Assembly: GCF_001445575.1 (NCBI RefSeq)
Contig: NZ_CP013200.1
Span: forward strand, 3,100,001 to 3,164,000
Source of the DNA: Arthrobacter alpinus
Lineage (GTDB): Bacteria > Actinomycetota > Actinomycetes > Actinomycetales > Micrococcaceae
DNA length: 64,000 bases
Direction of reading: 5' to 3'
This document shows, piece by piece, positions 9,746 through 18,252 of this stretch. Below the pieces are notes generated by a model, which did not search any database, was not told the origin of the DNA, and saw only the letters and a program-made list of their open reading frames with translations. Both the position numbers and the translations under genes were made by a program. Position 1 is the stretch's first letter. Each line of letters opens with the position of its first letter.

Positions 9746-9857
9746 CGAGTGTCCACATAACGTACGTTTGGAACCGTTTTCGGCTCTGAACCGTACGTTA
9801 TGTGGACACTCGACGCCGTTTTCGGGCCTGAACCGTTCGTTTTGTGGACACTCGAGG
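9746..9857. repeat. Palindromic/tandem intergenic repeat (family A, copy 1)
   Basis: A 21-bp perfect inverted repeat (9746-9766 with 9792-9812; arm starts CGAGTGTCCACATAACG) encloses a 25-base loop. The right arm with its leader (about 9774-9815) is then repeated directly at about 9816-9857 with a few substitutions, a 42-bp period. It fills the gap after parC. It could act as a terminator for parC, but there is no T run. A second copy lies at 21832-21896. Confidence 0.85.
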
Positions 9858-9903
9858 CCGGGACCTGGGGCGCTGTTGGGTAGCTTCGGCCTAGACTGGC
9901 CCC

Positions 9904-10422
9904 ATGGACATCATTGCCGATAAAAAAGACTGGACCTGGGTACTCGAGAGGAGCTGCCCGGACTGTGGTTTCACGGCCGCTCAGGCTACCCCGGCCACAG
10001 CTGCCACCATGATTCCGGTCTTGTTGCCGCGCTGGCAGGCGGCGCTGCGGCGCCCCGACGTTGAAGAACGCCCCACTCCAGGCACCTGGTCGGTCCTTGA
10101 GTACAGTGCCCACGTCAAGGACGTCTTTGAGGTCTTTACCGCCCGGCTGGAACTCATGCTCCGCGAGGAGAACCCCACGTTCGCCAATTGGGATCAAGAT
10201 CAGGCTGCCCTGAACGGCAACTATTCGGCGCTGGATCCAGAAGTCGTGGCTCAGGAATTAGTGCAGAACGGACTCGACGCGGCCGCTGCGTTTGGCGCCA
10301 TCCAAGAGGACCAGTGGGCGCGGCGGGGGCTACGCAGCAATGGTTCGGAGTTCACTGTGGTGACGCTGGCGGGCTATTTCATGCATGACATCTTCCATCA
10401 TCTCCACGACATCAACGCCTAG
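9904..10422 (+). CDS. DinB family protein
   Basis: 172 residues of the DinB/YfiT-like four-helix-bundle superfamily. A first helix segment (MIPVLLPRWQAALRR) leads to the first metal-ligand region TWSVLEYSAHVKDV (His about 70). A C-terminal MHDIFHHLHDIN supplies further histidines, so a three-His metal site is likely. Members of this superfamily include mycothiol- and bacillithiol-dependent enzymes; the specific reaction here cannot be told. The N-terminal WTWVLERSCPDCGF with a CxxC is typical of the actinobacterial subgroup. It is convergent with the GNAT gene downstream, leaving a 31-base gap with no clear terminator. Confidence 0.82.
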   Translation: MDIIADKKDWTWVLERSCPDCGFTAAQATPATAATMIPVLLPRWQAALRRPDVEERPTPGTWSVLEYSAHVKDVFEVFTARLELMLREENPTFANWDQDQAALNGNYSALDPEVVAQELVQNGLDAAAAFGAIQEDQWARRGLRSNGSEFTVVTLAGYFMHDIFHHLHDINA

Positions 10423-10453
10423 CGCCTTCTCCTCATGTAGGCACTGCGGGTGG

Positions 10454-11455
10454 CTACCTAAGCCGCAGGTCCCACGCGACACTGCTGTGTCCGGGCAGGG
10501 CGCGGTATCCCATGCGCTCGTACAGGCCCAGTGCCCCGCTGGGATTCTCGGTGTCTACGTCCAGGGTGGCCCGTTCCATCCCGGCTGCCGCGTACCGATT
10601 CATGGCATCGATCAACAGCGCCGGAGCTAGTTTGCGGCCCCGCCATGCTCGGCGGACACCCAAGAGTTCTGTGTACCCGTCGCGGTGGCCCGTGGCGCCA
10701 AGTGCCGTGGCGTCAAACATCGAGATCTGGTAGCCGGCAACCTCGCCCGTGGCATCGTCAATGGCTACGCTGGTCCATTCTGGGCGGAAGTTCTCGTGCG
10801 CCATGAGCACTGTCCACTTCTGCTCGCTGCGTTGTTCCGAGCCCCAGTGGTCTGCAAACGCCTCATTGTGGGCCAACCTCACGGCCTCGGATAGTTCAGG
10901 AGTAAACGGCACAATACTCACGCCGGGCGTGAGCGGTGCCGCCGGAATCTGAGCTAAGTCCACCGCCATTTCAGTGAAGGTACGTACCGGTTCAAAACCC
11001 GAGGCGGCCATGAGTTCAGCGTGCCCGGGCGTGACGTCCAGGACGTAGCTGCGGACCACCGGCACTCCTGTGCCGTCGGCCGCCGACCGGACCCGGAGGA
11101 CCTCTTGCTGCCACGTCAAAACAGCTGCGCCAATCCCCCGACGACGCCACAGCGGGTCCACACCACCCATCGCGTAACCCACATCGCTAGCACGGTTCTT
11201 ACTCACGTACCCCACGGCACGCAGTATGCCGTCGCCGTCCACGCCGGTCACCGTGTTGAGCGCGGCCGGGTTTATGGGCGAGGCTAAGACCTCCACCAGG
11301 TCCGACAGTTGCTCATGCCACGGCGCCGCATCCTCTTGGGCGATGCGTTGCACCAGCTCAAGCCAGGGCTGCGCATCGGCCTGAGTCAGTGGCCGGAATT
11401 GCAGCCCGGCAGCTCTGGGAAGAGGAGCAAGTGGCGCGGGTATGAGAGAGTTCAT
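10454..11455 (-). CDS. GNAT family N-acetyltransferase with two GNAT-like halves
   Basis: 333 residues with an N-terminal GNAT-like half (RPLTQADAQPWLELV, then DPLWRRRGIGAAVLTWQ as the acetyl-CoA loop at about 117-133). The second half ends in LGVRRAWRGRKLAPALLIDAM and LGLYERMGYRAL, another acetyl-CoA site. The tandem architecture resembles mycothiol synthase-like enzymes, but the substrate is unknown. The start at 11455 lies 9 bases after the cydDC stop on the same strand, so it is probably the last gene of the cyd transcript; whether it acts with cytochrome bd is not known. Confidence 0.78.
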   Translation of the reverse strand: MNSLIPAPLAPLPRAAGLQFRPLTQADAQPWLELVQRIAQEDAAPWHEQLSDLVEVLASPINPAALNTVTGVDGDGILRAVGYVSKNRASDVGYAMGGVDPLWRRRGIGAAVLTWQQEVLRVRSAADGTGVPVVRSYVLDVTPGHAELMAASGFEPVRTFTEMAVDLAQIPAAPLTPGVSIVPFTPELSEAVRLAHNEAFADHWGSEQRSEQKWTVLMAHENFRPEWTSVAIDDATGEVAGYQISMFDATALGATGHRDGYTELLGVRRAWRGRKLAPALLIDAMNRYAAAGMERATLDVDTENPSGALGLYERMGYRALPGHSSVAWDLRLR

Positions 11456-11464
11456 GCCACTAGC

Positions 11465-14400
11465 CTAAACGCCCAGCCCCGCCGCCTGCCGCGGATCGCT
11501 TTGATGCCCAGTCTCCCCCAGCACAAGGATCGTATCCGCACGTTGGGCCAGCTCGGCGTCGTGCGTCACCAGCACCACGGCCGAGGCGGCCAGCGCCCCG
11601 CGCAACTCCGCCAGCAGCTCGGCAGACTCATCCACGCCAAGGTGTGCCGTGGGTTCGTCCAGAAGCACGACGTCGGCGCCGGCCACGAGCGTGCGGGCCA
11701 CCGACACGCGGGTGCGCTGACCGCCGGAGAGATGATGTCCACCGGGGCCCACCCGGGTGTCCAGACCCAGCGGCAGTTCTGCCAGCCAGGGGCCCAGACC
11801 TACGGTCTCCAGCGATGTGGCGAGCTCGGCGTCATCGGGCGCCGCAGTGGCCGGGCGGGCCAGGGCCAGGTTGGCGCGCAGGGTGGAATTGAATAAGTAG
11901 GCGTCCTGCGGACACCAGGCGATCTTGGCCAGAGTATCCGGTGCCGCGCTAGCGCCGTTGATCAGGTAACGTCCCGATGCTGGCGTAAGGAAGCCCAGCA
12001 AAACTGCCAGCAGGGTGGACTTGCCGGAGCCGGAAGGACCGCTGACGCTCCACCATTGTCCGCGCTGCGTGCCGCCAGTGAGGCCGGTGAACACATCGTG
12101 GTCAGCGTTGGGGTAGCGGGCCGTGATGCCCAAGACGTCCAAAGACGTGACACTTTCCGTGCCTGTGGCAATTTCCACATCCGGATGGACGGTGGCAGGA
12201 GCGTCCAGTAGTGGCAGCGTCCGGTTCATCAAGGCCGCCAGTGCCGGGAGTGCGCTGACGGCTTCAATGTATTGACCCAGCGGTTCGGCCAAAGCCAGCA
12301 TGAGAAGTGCTGCAACGGCTGCGGCGCGGGGGTCCACGCCAGCTCCGATGGCGATGAGTGCAGCCGCCACAGAGGCCAGGGCTGTCAGGAAGCTAATGGT
12401 GCCCTGACCCAAACCGTCGGCCCAGGCGAGCCGGCGCAGCGGCTTGGCCACGGCCGCATCGGCAGTGCTGAAGCGTTGGGCTTGGGTCTTGCCCAAACCA
12501 TTGGCCGTCAGCTGGCCTGCAGCGGCAAAGAGTGTGGTGGCCCGTTCAGCCAACCAGATTCGGTGCACAGCGGTGGCTGCCGAGGCTCGTCGCTGTGCCG
12601 CCAGCACCACTACGGGGAGCAGCACTAGTGCAAGGAAGCCAAGAAGCAAGACCACGCCGGTGGCTTCGGGAACTAAAATGTTCACCGTAAACAGCACCGC
12701 GCCGTAAGAAATAATGGCTGACGGTATGGGCACCACGGCGCGAGGAACGGCGTCGCGCAGTTCATCGACGTCGGCCACCAAAGTCCCTAGGGCACCGCCG
12801 GATCGGGTTAGCCTGCCCCAATGCACCACGGAGGAACCCAGCGAATCCCAGAGTTTCAGGCGCAATTCGGCGGCCCAGCGGAACACGGCGTCGTGGGTGA
12901 GAAGGCGCTCGGAGTAGCGCAGCAGCGAGCGGCCAATCCCAAAGGCGCGCACGCCAACAATCAGGGTCAGCAAGTACAGGATGGGAGGTTGGGCCGCGGC
13001 CCACACAATGAGCCAGCCGGAGATGCCGGACAGGGCTGCGGCGCTGAGCGTTGCCAGGGCAGAGACCAGCACACCGGCCGCAAACCGTGGTGAGCGCAGC
13101 GGCACGTGGCGCAAGTACCTCAACTTGAAACGGGCGGGAGCTTCAGTGAAACTCGCCGCCGAGGCCATGCCAACTACTGACGGGGTTGCGGAGGCCACGG
13201 CGTTTGAATCCAGGAATGTTCGGTCTGCGAGGGTGGCCTCATCACGATTCGAGGTGGCGGCCGCCGCTGACTCTTCGTCCAGCTCCCGCCCTCCCAACAA
13301 GGCTGCCAATCGGGTGTCGTGTGTTGCCACAACAATGGCTACACTCCCCCGCAGCTGAGCCAGTTCCTGCCGCACGGCCTGCGCCGAGACGGGATCCAAA
13401 TGAGCAGTGGGCTCATCAAAAAGTGCCAAGTCCACAGCCGGGTCCACAGCGATACGGGCCAAGGCGCGGGCCACGGCAACGCGGCGGAGTTCTCCGGGAC
13501 TGCAATCAACCACCCCGCGGTGGGCCAAATGACCAGCATTGACCGAGTCAAGTGCCGTGGCAATGGCAGCGTAGTCAACATCTAGCTGGTTCGGGCCGGC
13601 CGCGTAGAGAGCCACCTCTTCGGCGACGGTCTCCTCGGTGAACGCTGGGTGCTGCGAGACAATTACCACCGTGTCCGCATTACGCACGGCTGCATGTCCA
13701 CCCACTACGGCGCCCTGCTCGCCGGATGTGGGAAGGATGCCGGCCAGTGCGGCCAGGATGGTCGATTTCCCGGTTCCACTGGCCGTAGCCAGGACGAGCG
13801 CTTCGCCCGGCGCCAGCGTGGCGCTAAACCCTGCAACGGCAGCCTCGCTCCGCCCGGGATAGCGAACGCTGAACTCGCGGGCTTCCATGACAAAACCAGC
13901 GCCGCACGGAGCGGCTGGCTGGGAGGCGGATCCGGCGTCGAGAATTTCAGTGACGCGACGCAGGGCTTCCACGCCGTCCTCGCTGCCATGGTGTGCGGCT
14001 CCGAGGTCGCGCAGGGGGCGGAAGCATTCGGGGGCCAGCATGAGTGCCAGCAGCCCGGCCTCCAGCGCCATATCGCCAGCAACCAACCGCACGCCAATGA
14101 ACACGGCCACCACGGCCACGGAGATGGTGCTGATGAGTTCCAGGGCCATGGAGGACAGGAACGCGGTGCGCAGAGTAGCCATGGTGGATTTGCGGTACGC
14201 CTCGCAGACGTCAGCCAGTGCCTTGCGTTGCGCGGAGGCTCGGCGCAGGCCCACCAGGACCGGCAACCCGCGGGCCAGTTCAAGGAGGTGATTGGAGAGT
14301 CGGTCCAAGCCGCTGGCGGCCGCCTCCACCCGTTCCTGAGTGTGGAAGCCAATCAGGATCATGAACACAGGCACCAGCGGCACCGTCAGTGCCACGATCA

Positions 14401-14869
14401 GGGCACTGACCCAATCTGAGAAAAGAATCTGCAGCCCAATCAGGAGTGGGAGCACGGCGCAGCTGACAAGCGCTGGCAGATAGGTGGCGAAGTAGTTATC
14501 GAGCCCATCCAGACCGCGGCTGGCGAGCATGCCTTCGGCGCCCACGGCACCGCCCTGCCCGGCGTTGCGCCGGTCCAGTCGGTGGGCCACGAGCTTGGCC
14601 CGCAGTTCTTCTTTGGCGCCCAATGCGGCGCGCCGGGCGAGGATTGTCTGGCCCCAGACAGCCGCACCGAGCAGGCAGGCACCCACACTCCCCTGCACCA
14701 AGAGCTTGGTGCCATCGAGTTCGTGGCCGCCAGCCCATTGAGCCAGGGCGTGGGCCAAGGCGCCCAGTCCGAGGACCAGACCCACGGCCTTGAGTGCTGC
14801 CAGCCCGCCCAGGCCTGCCAAGGCCAGCTTGGTGGAGTTGCCGGGAGGGAGTGTGGGTCGCATGCCCAT
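11465..14869 (-). CDS. cydDC: CydDC, fused heterodimeric ABC exporter for cytochrome bd assembly
   Basis: 1134 residues: two ABC exporter halves in one chain (membrane domain 1, ATPase 1, membrane domain 2, ATPase 2). CydDC exports thiols or handles haem so that cytochrome bd can mature. The second ATPase is canonical, with Walker [11 protein letters not shown], signature LSGGQ and Walker B VVLLDEPTAHLG. The first is degenerate: Walker A reads TASGTGKST without the leading Gly and the signature is CSPGE. Asymmetric sites are common in this family. The start at 14869 is one base after the cydB stop, consistent with translational coupling; an in-frame extension into cydB was discarded. Third gene of the cydA-cydB-cydDC-GNAT operon. 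Confidence 0.9.
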   Translation of the reverse strand: MGMRPTLPPGNSTKLALAGLGGLAALKAVGLVLGLGALAHALAQWAGGHELDGTKLLVQGSVGACLLGAAVWGQTILARRAALGAKEELRAKLVAHRLDRRNAGQGGAVGAEGMLASRGLDGLDNYFATYLPALVSCAVLPLLIGLQILFSDWVSALIVALTVPLVPVFMILIGFHTQERVEAAASGLDRLSNHLLELARGLPVLVGLRRASAQRKALADVCEAYRKSTMATLRTAFLSSMALELISTISVAVVAVFIGVRLVAGDMALEAGLLALMLAPECFRPLRDLGAAHHGSEDGVEALRRVTEILDAGSASQPAAPCGAGFVMEAREFSVRYPGRSEAAVAGFSATLAPGEALVLATASGTGKSTILAALAGILPTSGEQGAVVGGHAAVRNADTVVIVSQHPAFTEETVAEEVALYAAGPNQLDVDYAAIATALDSVNAGHLAHRGVVDCSPGELRRVAVARALARIAVDPAVDLALFDEPTAHLDPVSAQAVRQELAQLRGSVAIVVATHDTRLAALLGGRELDEESAAAATSNRDEATLADRTFLDSNAVASATPSVVGMASAASFTEAPARFKLRYLRHVPLRSPRFAAGVLVSALATLSAAALSGISGWLIVWAAAQPPILYLLTLIVGVRAFGIGRSLLRYSERLLTHDAVFRWAAELRLKLWDSLGSSVVHWGRLTRSGGALGTLVADVDELRDAVPRAVVPIPSAIISYGAVLFTVNILVPEATGVVLLLGFLALVLLPVVVLAAQRRASAATAVHRIWLAERATTLFAAAGQLTANGLGKTQAQRFSTADAAVAKPLRRLAWADGLGQGTISFLTALASVAAALIAIGAGVDPRAAAVAALLMLALAEPLGQYIEAVSALPALAALMNRTLPLLDAPATVHPDVEIATGTESVTSLDVLGITARYPNADHDVFTGLTGGTQRGQWWSVSGPSGSGKSTLLAVLLGFLTPASGRYLINGASAAPDTLAKIAWCPQDAYLFNSTLRANLALARPATAAPDDAELATSLETVGLGPWLAELPLGLDTRVGPGGHHLSGGQRTRVSVARTLVAGADVVLLDEPTAHLGVDESAELLAELRGALAASAVVLVTHDAELAQRADTILVLGETGHQSDPRQAAGLGV

Positions 14870-14870
14870 G

Positions 14871-15971
14871 TTAGGAGTCACCGCTCGGGGTTGCGGGTCC
14901 TGCTGCGCCCGCCGTTGCGGGCTCCGGGGTCTGCTGAGCGCCGTCATGCCCGACGGCGGGGGCAAAGTCGTGCGGTTCGGGCAGGTGAGCCACGGAGATG
15001 CGCTTGCGGAAAATCCAGTAGGTCCACGCCTGGTAGGCCAGCACGAGCGGCACACCAACTGCTGCAACGATCGACATCAAGCGCAGGGTGTAGCTCGAGG
15101 ATGACGCATTCTCTACCGTCAAGTTCCAGAGCGGATTCAAGGTGGAGGGCAGCACCACCGGGTAGGCGGCACTGAAGATGGCCGCAGCACCGGCCAGCAG
15201 GAACACACCCATAGACAGGAAGCTAAAGCCTTCGCGGCCAGCCCTATTGGCGGCCCAGGAAACACAGGCGGCAACCACGGCGAGAGCTATGAGGAGCCAG
15301 CTGAACCATTTGCCATTCTGCAGGGCCACGGCAATGGCCCAGACGGCCATGGGCGCCAGTCCCACAGGCATCCACCGCCCCACGAGACGGCGGGCACGGT
15401 GGCGGATGTCGCCATCGGTCTTCAGGGCCACAAAGGCTGCGGCGTGGATGAGCGCAAACCCGACAACGGCAAGCCCGCCCAGGATCGCGAACCAGCTGAA
15501 CCAGGCGAAGGGCCCGCCCACGCGGTCGCCGTTGGCATTCAGTGGCAGCCCCGTGGTGGTCAGCGCAAGCATGGCGCCGATGCCGAAGGCCGCAATGAAG
15601 GATCCGATGGCGATGGCCCAGTCCCACGTGGTGCGCCACGCATCGGAATGAATCTTTCCTCGATATTCAAAGGCCACGGCACGGAAGATCAACGCCAAGA
15701 GGACAAAGACTAGCGGGATATACAGGGCTGAGAACAGCGACGCGTACCAGAACGGGAAGGCGGCAAACGTTGCTCCGCCAGCGGTAAGGAGCCATACCTC
15801 GTTACCGTCCCAGACTGGCCCCACGGTGTTCAAGAGGACGCGGCGTTCCTTCTCACCACGGGCGAACGTCTTCATGAGGATGCCGACGCCCAGGTCAAAG
15901 CCCTCCAGGAAGAGGTAGCCGATCCACAGCACGGCAATGAGTATGAACCATAAAGTAGGCAGAAAATCCAT
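14871..15971 (-). CDS. cydB: Cytochrome bd ubiquinol/menaquinol oxidase subunit II
   Basis: 366 residues with about eight to nine membrane segments. The N-terminus (MDFLPTLWFILIAVLWIGYL then EGFDLGVGIL) and GPVWDGNEVWLLTAGGATFAAFP are the conserved CydB motifs. CydB pairs with CydA in the cytoplasmic membrane to form the high-affinity terminal oxidase that reduces oxygen with quinol electrons. The C-terminal 40 residues are a Pro/Ala-rich cytoplasmic tail not needed by the family. It begins 68 bases after cydA and abuts cydDC, so the three are surely cotranscribed. Confidence 0.95.
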   Translation of the reverse strand: MDFLPTLWFILIAVLWIGYLFLEGFDLGVGILMKTFARGEKERRVLLNTVGPVWDGNEVWLLTAGGATFAAFPFWYASLFSALYIPLVFVLLALIFRAVAFEYRGKIHSDAWRTTWDWAIAIGSFIAAFGIGAMLALTTTGLPLNANGDRVGGPFAWFSWFAILGGLAVVGFALIHAAAFVALKTDGDIRHRARRLVGRWMPVGLAPMAVWAIAVALQNGKWFSWLLIALAVVAACVSWAANRAGREGFSFLSMGVFLLAGAAAIFSAAYPVVLPSTLNPLWNLTVENASSSSYTLRLMSIVAAVGVPLVLAYQAWTYWIFRKRISVAHLPEPHDFAPAVGHDGAQQTPEPATAGAAGPATPSGDS

Positions 15972-16039
15972 GAGTAGTCCTTTAGTTCCAGCAGCTCGTC
16001 AGGGCAGGTGCGGCGCTCAGGGGGCCGGCGACCACAGGG

Positions 16040-17626
16040 TCAATACGCAAACGCAAGGACATCGTCGTCCGCCTCCCCGCCCGGGCCACGGCCGCCGTCG
16101 TCCGGCTTTTTGGCCTGGTCCAGCTCCGGCATGGCCGAGACCACCCCGCCGCGGATGTACTTGGTCAGCAGGATCACCTCCACCACGAGCAGCACTGCGT
16201 AGACGGTGGTCAGCGCCACGAGAGAGAAGATGACTTCCCCGGCCGAAACCCCGGGCGAGACCGCTGACGCCGTGAACATGAACACTTGATCGATGCCGGA
16301 CATGGAGGGATTCGGTGCCACGACGAAGGGTTGGCGGCCCATCTCGGTAAAGATCCAGCCGGCGGCATTGGCCCCAAATGGTGCAAGGATTCCGATCAGT
16401 GCCAAGCGCATGAGTCCCTTGGAGCGCGGTACGGTGCCCTTGCGGGTGGCCCAGAGCGCCACGGCAGCGGCCGCAGCAGCCACCCCGCCGAAGCCGATCA
16501 TCATGCGGAAACCCCAGTAAGTGACAGGCATGATCGGGACGTAATTGATTTCAGTTCCGGCCATGGTGCCGTACATGGGATCGTTCGGCAGGTACTTGCC
16601 GTACTTCGCTTGGTATTCGGGAACCAGGGTGTTCACGCCCTTGATCTCGGTGGTGAAATCGTTGTGGGCCAAGAAGGAGAGCAGGCCAGGAACTTCCATG
16701 ACGGCAACAACATCCGAGCAGTCCTTGGCGCCCACGTCACCAATGGAGAGGATGGAGAAGCCAGTTCCATCGTGGCAGGCAGCCTCGGCGGCGGCCATTT
16801 TCATGGGTTGCTGTTCAAACATGAGCTTGCCCGACAAGTCCCCCGAGATTGAGGAGCCGGCAAAAGCGATCATGGCAACCACCGCACCAAAGCGCAGCGA
16901 TTTGATCCAGACGGAATGGTCCAGTTTGTCGCGACCGGCAATAGTGGCGGACTCGCCCACGATGACGCGGCCCTTGGCGTCCACGGTGTCGATGCCGTCT
17001 TTGCGGCGGCGCCACAGGTGGTACCAGGAGATGCCCAGCAGGAAACCGCCGGCTACGGCCAAGGCCCCGGTGATGGTGTGGAAGAACGCCACGAGCGCTG
17101 TGTTGTTGGTGAAGACAGCCCAAGCGTCAACCATGACGGGGCGCCCGTCGAGCATTTCCACTCCTACGGGGTGCTGCATCCAGGAGTTGGCCACGAGGAT
17201 AAAGTATGCCGAGACGATGGATCCTGCAACAGCGATCCAGAGGCAGGCCAAGTGAACCCTGGCAGGAAGCTTCTTCCAGCCGAAGATCCACAATCCCAAG
17301 AATGTGGATTCCACGAAGAAGGCCAGTAGGGCCTCCATGGCCAGCGGGGCTCCGAAAACATCACCCACGAAGCGGCTGTACTCGCTCCAGGCCATGCCGA
17401 ACTGGAACTCTTGGACAATGCCTGTGGCCACGCCCATGATGAAGTTGATCAGGAACAGCTTGCCCCAGAACTTGGTCATGCGCAGATAGGCCTCATTGCC
17501 GGTGCGGTGCCACCTGGTCTGCAAAATTGCCACGAGAGTACCGAGCCCAATAGTGAGCGGCACCATCAAAAAGTGGTACACCGTCACTATTCCGAACTGC
17601 CATCTGGCTATGTCCAGAGCTTCCAC
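16040..17626 (-). CDS. cydA: Cytochrome bd oxidase subunit I
   Basis: 528 residues. CydA holds haems b558, b595 and d and the quinol site. The start VEALDIARWQFGIVTVYHF matches the family N-terminus, and His18 is the conserved haem ligand (His19 in E. coli). Later motifs include GWIFTEMGRQPF, typical of CydA. The GTG at 17626 is preferred over ATGs at 17644 and 17653 because GAGGAG lies 6 bases upstream at 17633-17638 and the CydA N-terminus aligns there. The gene is transcribed from a strong promoter overlapped by two dyads, divergent from blaI. Confidence 0.92.
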   Translation of the reverse strand: MEALDIARWQFGIVTVYHFLMVPLTIGLGTLVAILQTRWHRTGNEAYLRMTKFWGKLFLINFIMGVATGIVQEFQFGMAWSEYSRFVGDVFGAPLAMEALLAFFVESTFLGLWIFGWKKLPARVHLACLWIAVAGSIVSAYFILVANSWMQHPVGVEMLDGRPVMVDAWAVFTNNTALVAFFHTITGALAVAGGFLLGISWYHLWRRRKDGIDTVDAKGRVIVGESATIAGRDKLDHSVWIKSLRFGAVVAMIAFAGSSISGDLSGKLMFEQQPMKMAAAEAACHDGTGFSILSIGDVGAKDCSDVVAVMEVPGLLSFLAHNDFTTEIKGVNTLVPEYQAKYGKYLPNDPMYGTMAGTEINYVPIMPVTYWGFRMMIGFGGVAAAAAAVALWATRKGTVPRSKGLMRLALIGILAPFGANAAGWIFTEMGRQPFVVAPNPSMSGIDQVFMFTASAVSPGVSAGEVIFSLVALTTVYAVLLVVEVILLTKYIRGGVVSAMPELDQAKKPDDGGRGPGGEADDDVLAFAY

Positions 17627-17670
17627 AATTTTCTCCTCGTCCATGAAATGCATTCACGCTGACCAACACT

Positions 17671-17712
17671 TTCTACATCACGTAGAAGTCTAAGTTCTAC
17701 CCTGTGTAGAAC
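17671..17712. promoter_or_regulatory. Two tandem dyad operators between cydA and blaI
   Basis: Dyad 1 is TTCTAC-N5-GTAGAA (17671-17687). Dyad 2 is GTTCTAC-N5-GTAGAAC (17694-17712). Both are perfect, share the same half-site and have centres 24 bp apart. Their TAC/GTA-type half-sites recall BlaI/MecI operators, and a blaI gene starts 112 bases to the right. Dyad 2 covers the cydA -10; dyad 1 lies at the expected start of transcription or just after. Repression of cydA by this BlaI is an inference. Confidence 0.65.
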
Positions 17713-17723
17713 ATTGCTGTCAA
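17694..17723 (-). promoter_or_regulatory. Predicted cydA promoter
   Basis: Read leftwards, TTGACA (17718-17723) is a perfect -35 element. It is followed after 18 bases by TAGAAC (17694-17699), a four-of-six -10. The start of transcription would fall about 60 bases before the cydA GTG. The -10 lies inside the second dyad described next. Confidence 0.65.
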
Positions 17724-17824
17724 AACCTGTATATTTAGTCACGTACACATACTTGGCGTAGTCTGAGTGTTTTTGATGATGTGTTGATATTTGTCGTTAA
17801 CATGCAGTTAAGTAGAGGATTTTG

Positions 17825-18199
17825 ATGGCAACGCTTGGAGATTTGGAAAGAGCCGTCATGGACCTGCTGTGGAAGCATCAGGAGGCCATTACGGCCAATA
17901 CGCTGCGTGATTTGCTCTCGCAGCGGACTTCAGAGGACAACGTGGAATCGCGTCCCCTGGCCGTCACCACTGTCCTGACGGTGCTGTCACGGCTGGAGAA
18001 GAAGGGCCTGGTTGAGCGCGAACGTGCCTCACGCCCGCACCGCTACCGCGCCGTCACGAGCCGCGAAGAGCACACAGCGGAACTCATGCTCGAGGTTCTG
18101 GGCTCTGCCCCTGACCGCGAAGCCGTCTTGGCGCGTTTCATTGGCACCGTTAGTGCTGGTGAGGCGCAGACCCTGCGCGAGCTTTTGGGACGCTCCTAA
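17825..18199 (+). CDS. blaI: BlaI/MecI/CopY family transcriptional repressor
   Basis: 124 residues. An N-terminal winged helix starts MATLGDLERAVMDLLW, with the recognition region AVTTVLTVLSRLEKKGLVERER. The C-terminal dimerisation half (about 75-124) includes LEVLGSAPDREAVLARF. Family members bind dyads as dimers and are usually inactivated by proteolysis triggered by an M56 membrane peptidase, which is encoded 53 bases downstream. The ATG at 17825 has AGAGGA 7 bases upstream; a TTG one codon earlier is less well spaced. Mycobacterial BlaI is linked to respiratory and ATP synthase genes, which makes the neighbouring cyd operon a sensible target. Confidence 0.9.
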   Translation: MATLGDLERAVMDLLWKHQEAITANTLRDLLSQRTSEDNVESRPLAVTTVLTVLSRLEKKGLVERERASRPHRYRAVTSREEHTAELMLEVLGSAPDREAVLARFIGTVSAGEAQTLRELLGRS

Positions 18200-18252
18200 C
18201 ATTTGCAGGCACGGCTGCCCGGACCGCAGCCGAAGACGGTAAGTTGTAGATC

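Noticed and set aside
9746..9857. Family A palindrome as an ordinary parC terminator
   Set aside because: No T run follows, the unit has an extra direct copy, and the same arms recur at another locus; it may end transcripts but is first a repeat.
13649..14419. 256-codon plus-strand frame rich in His and Gln opposite cydDC
   Set aside because: Composition is that of a shadow of an Ala/Leu-rich membrane protein gene; cydDC motifs are intact on the minus strand.
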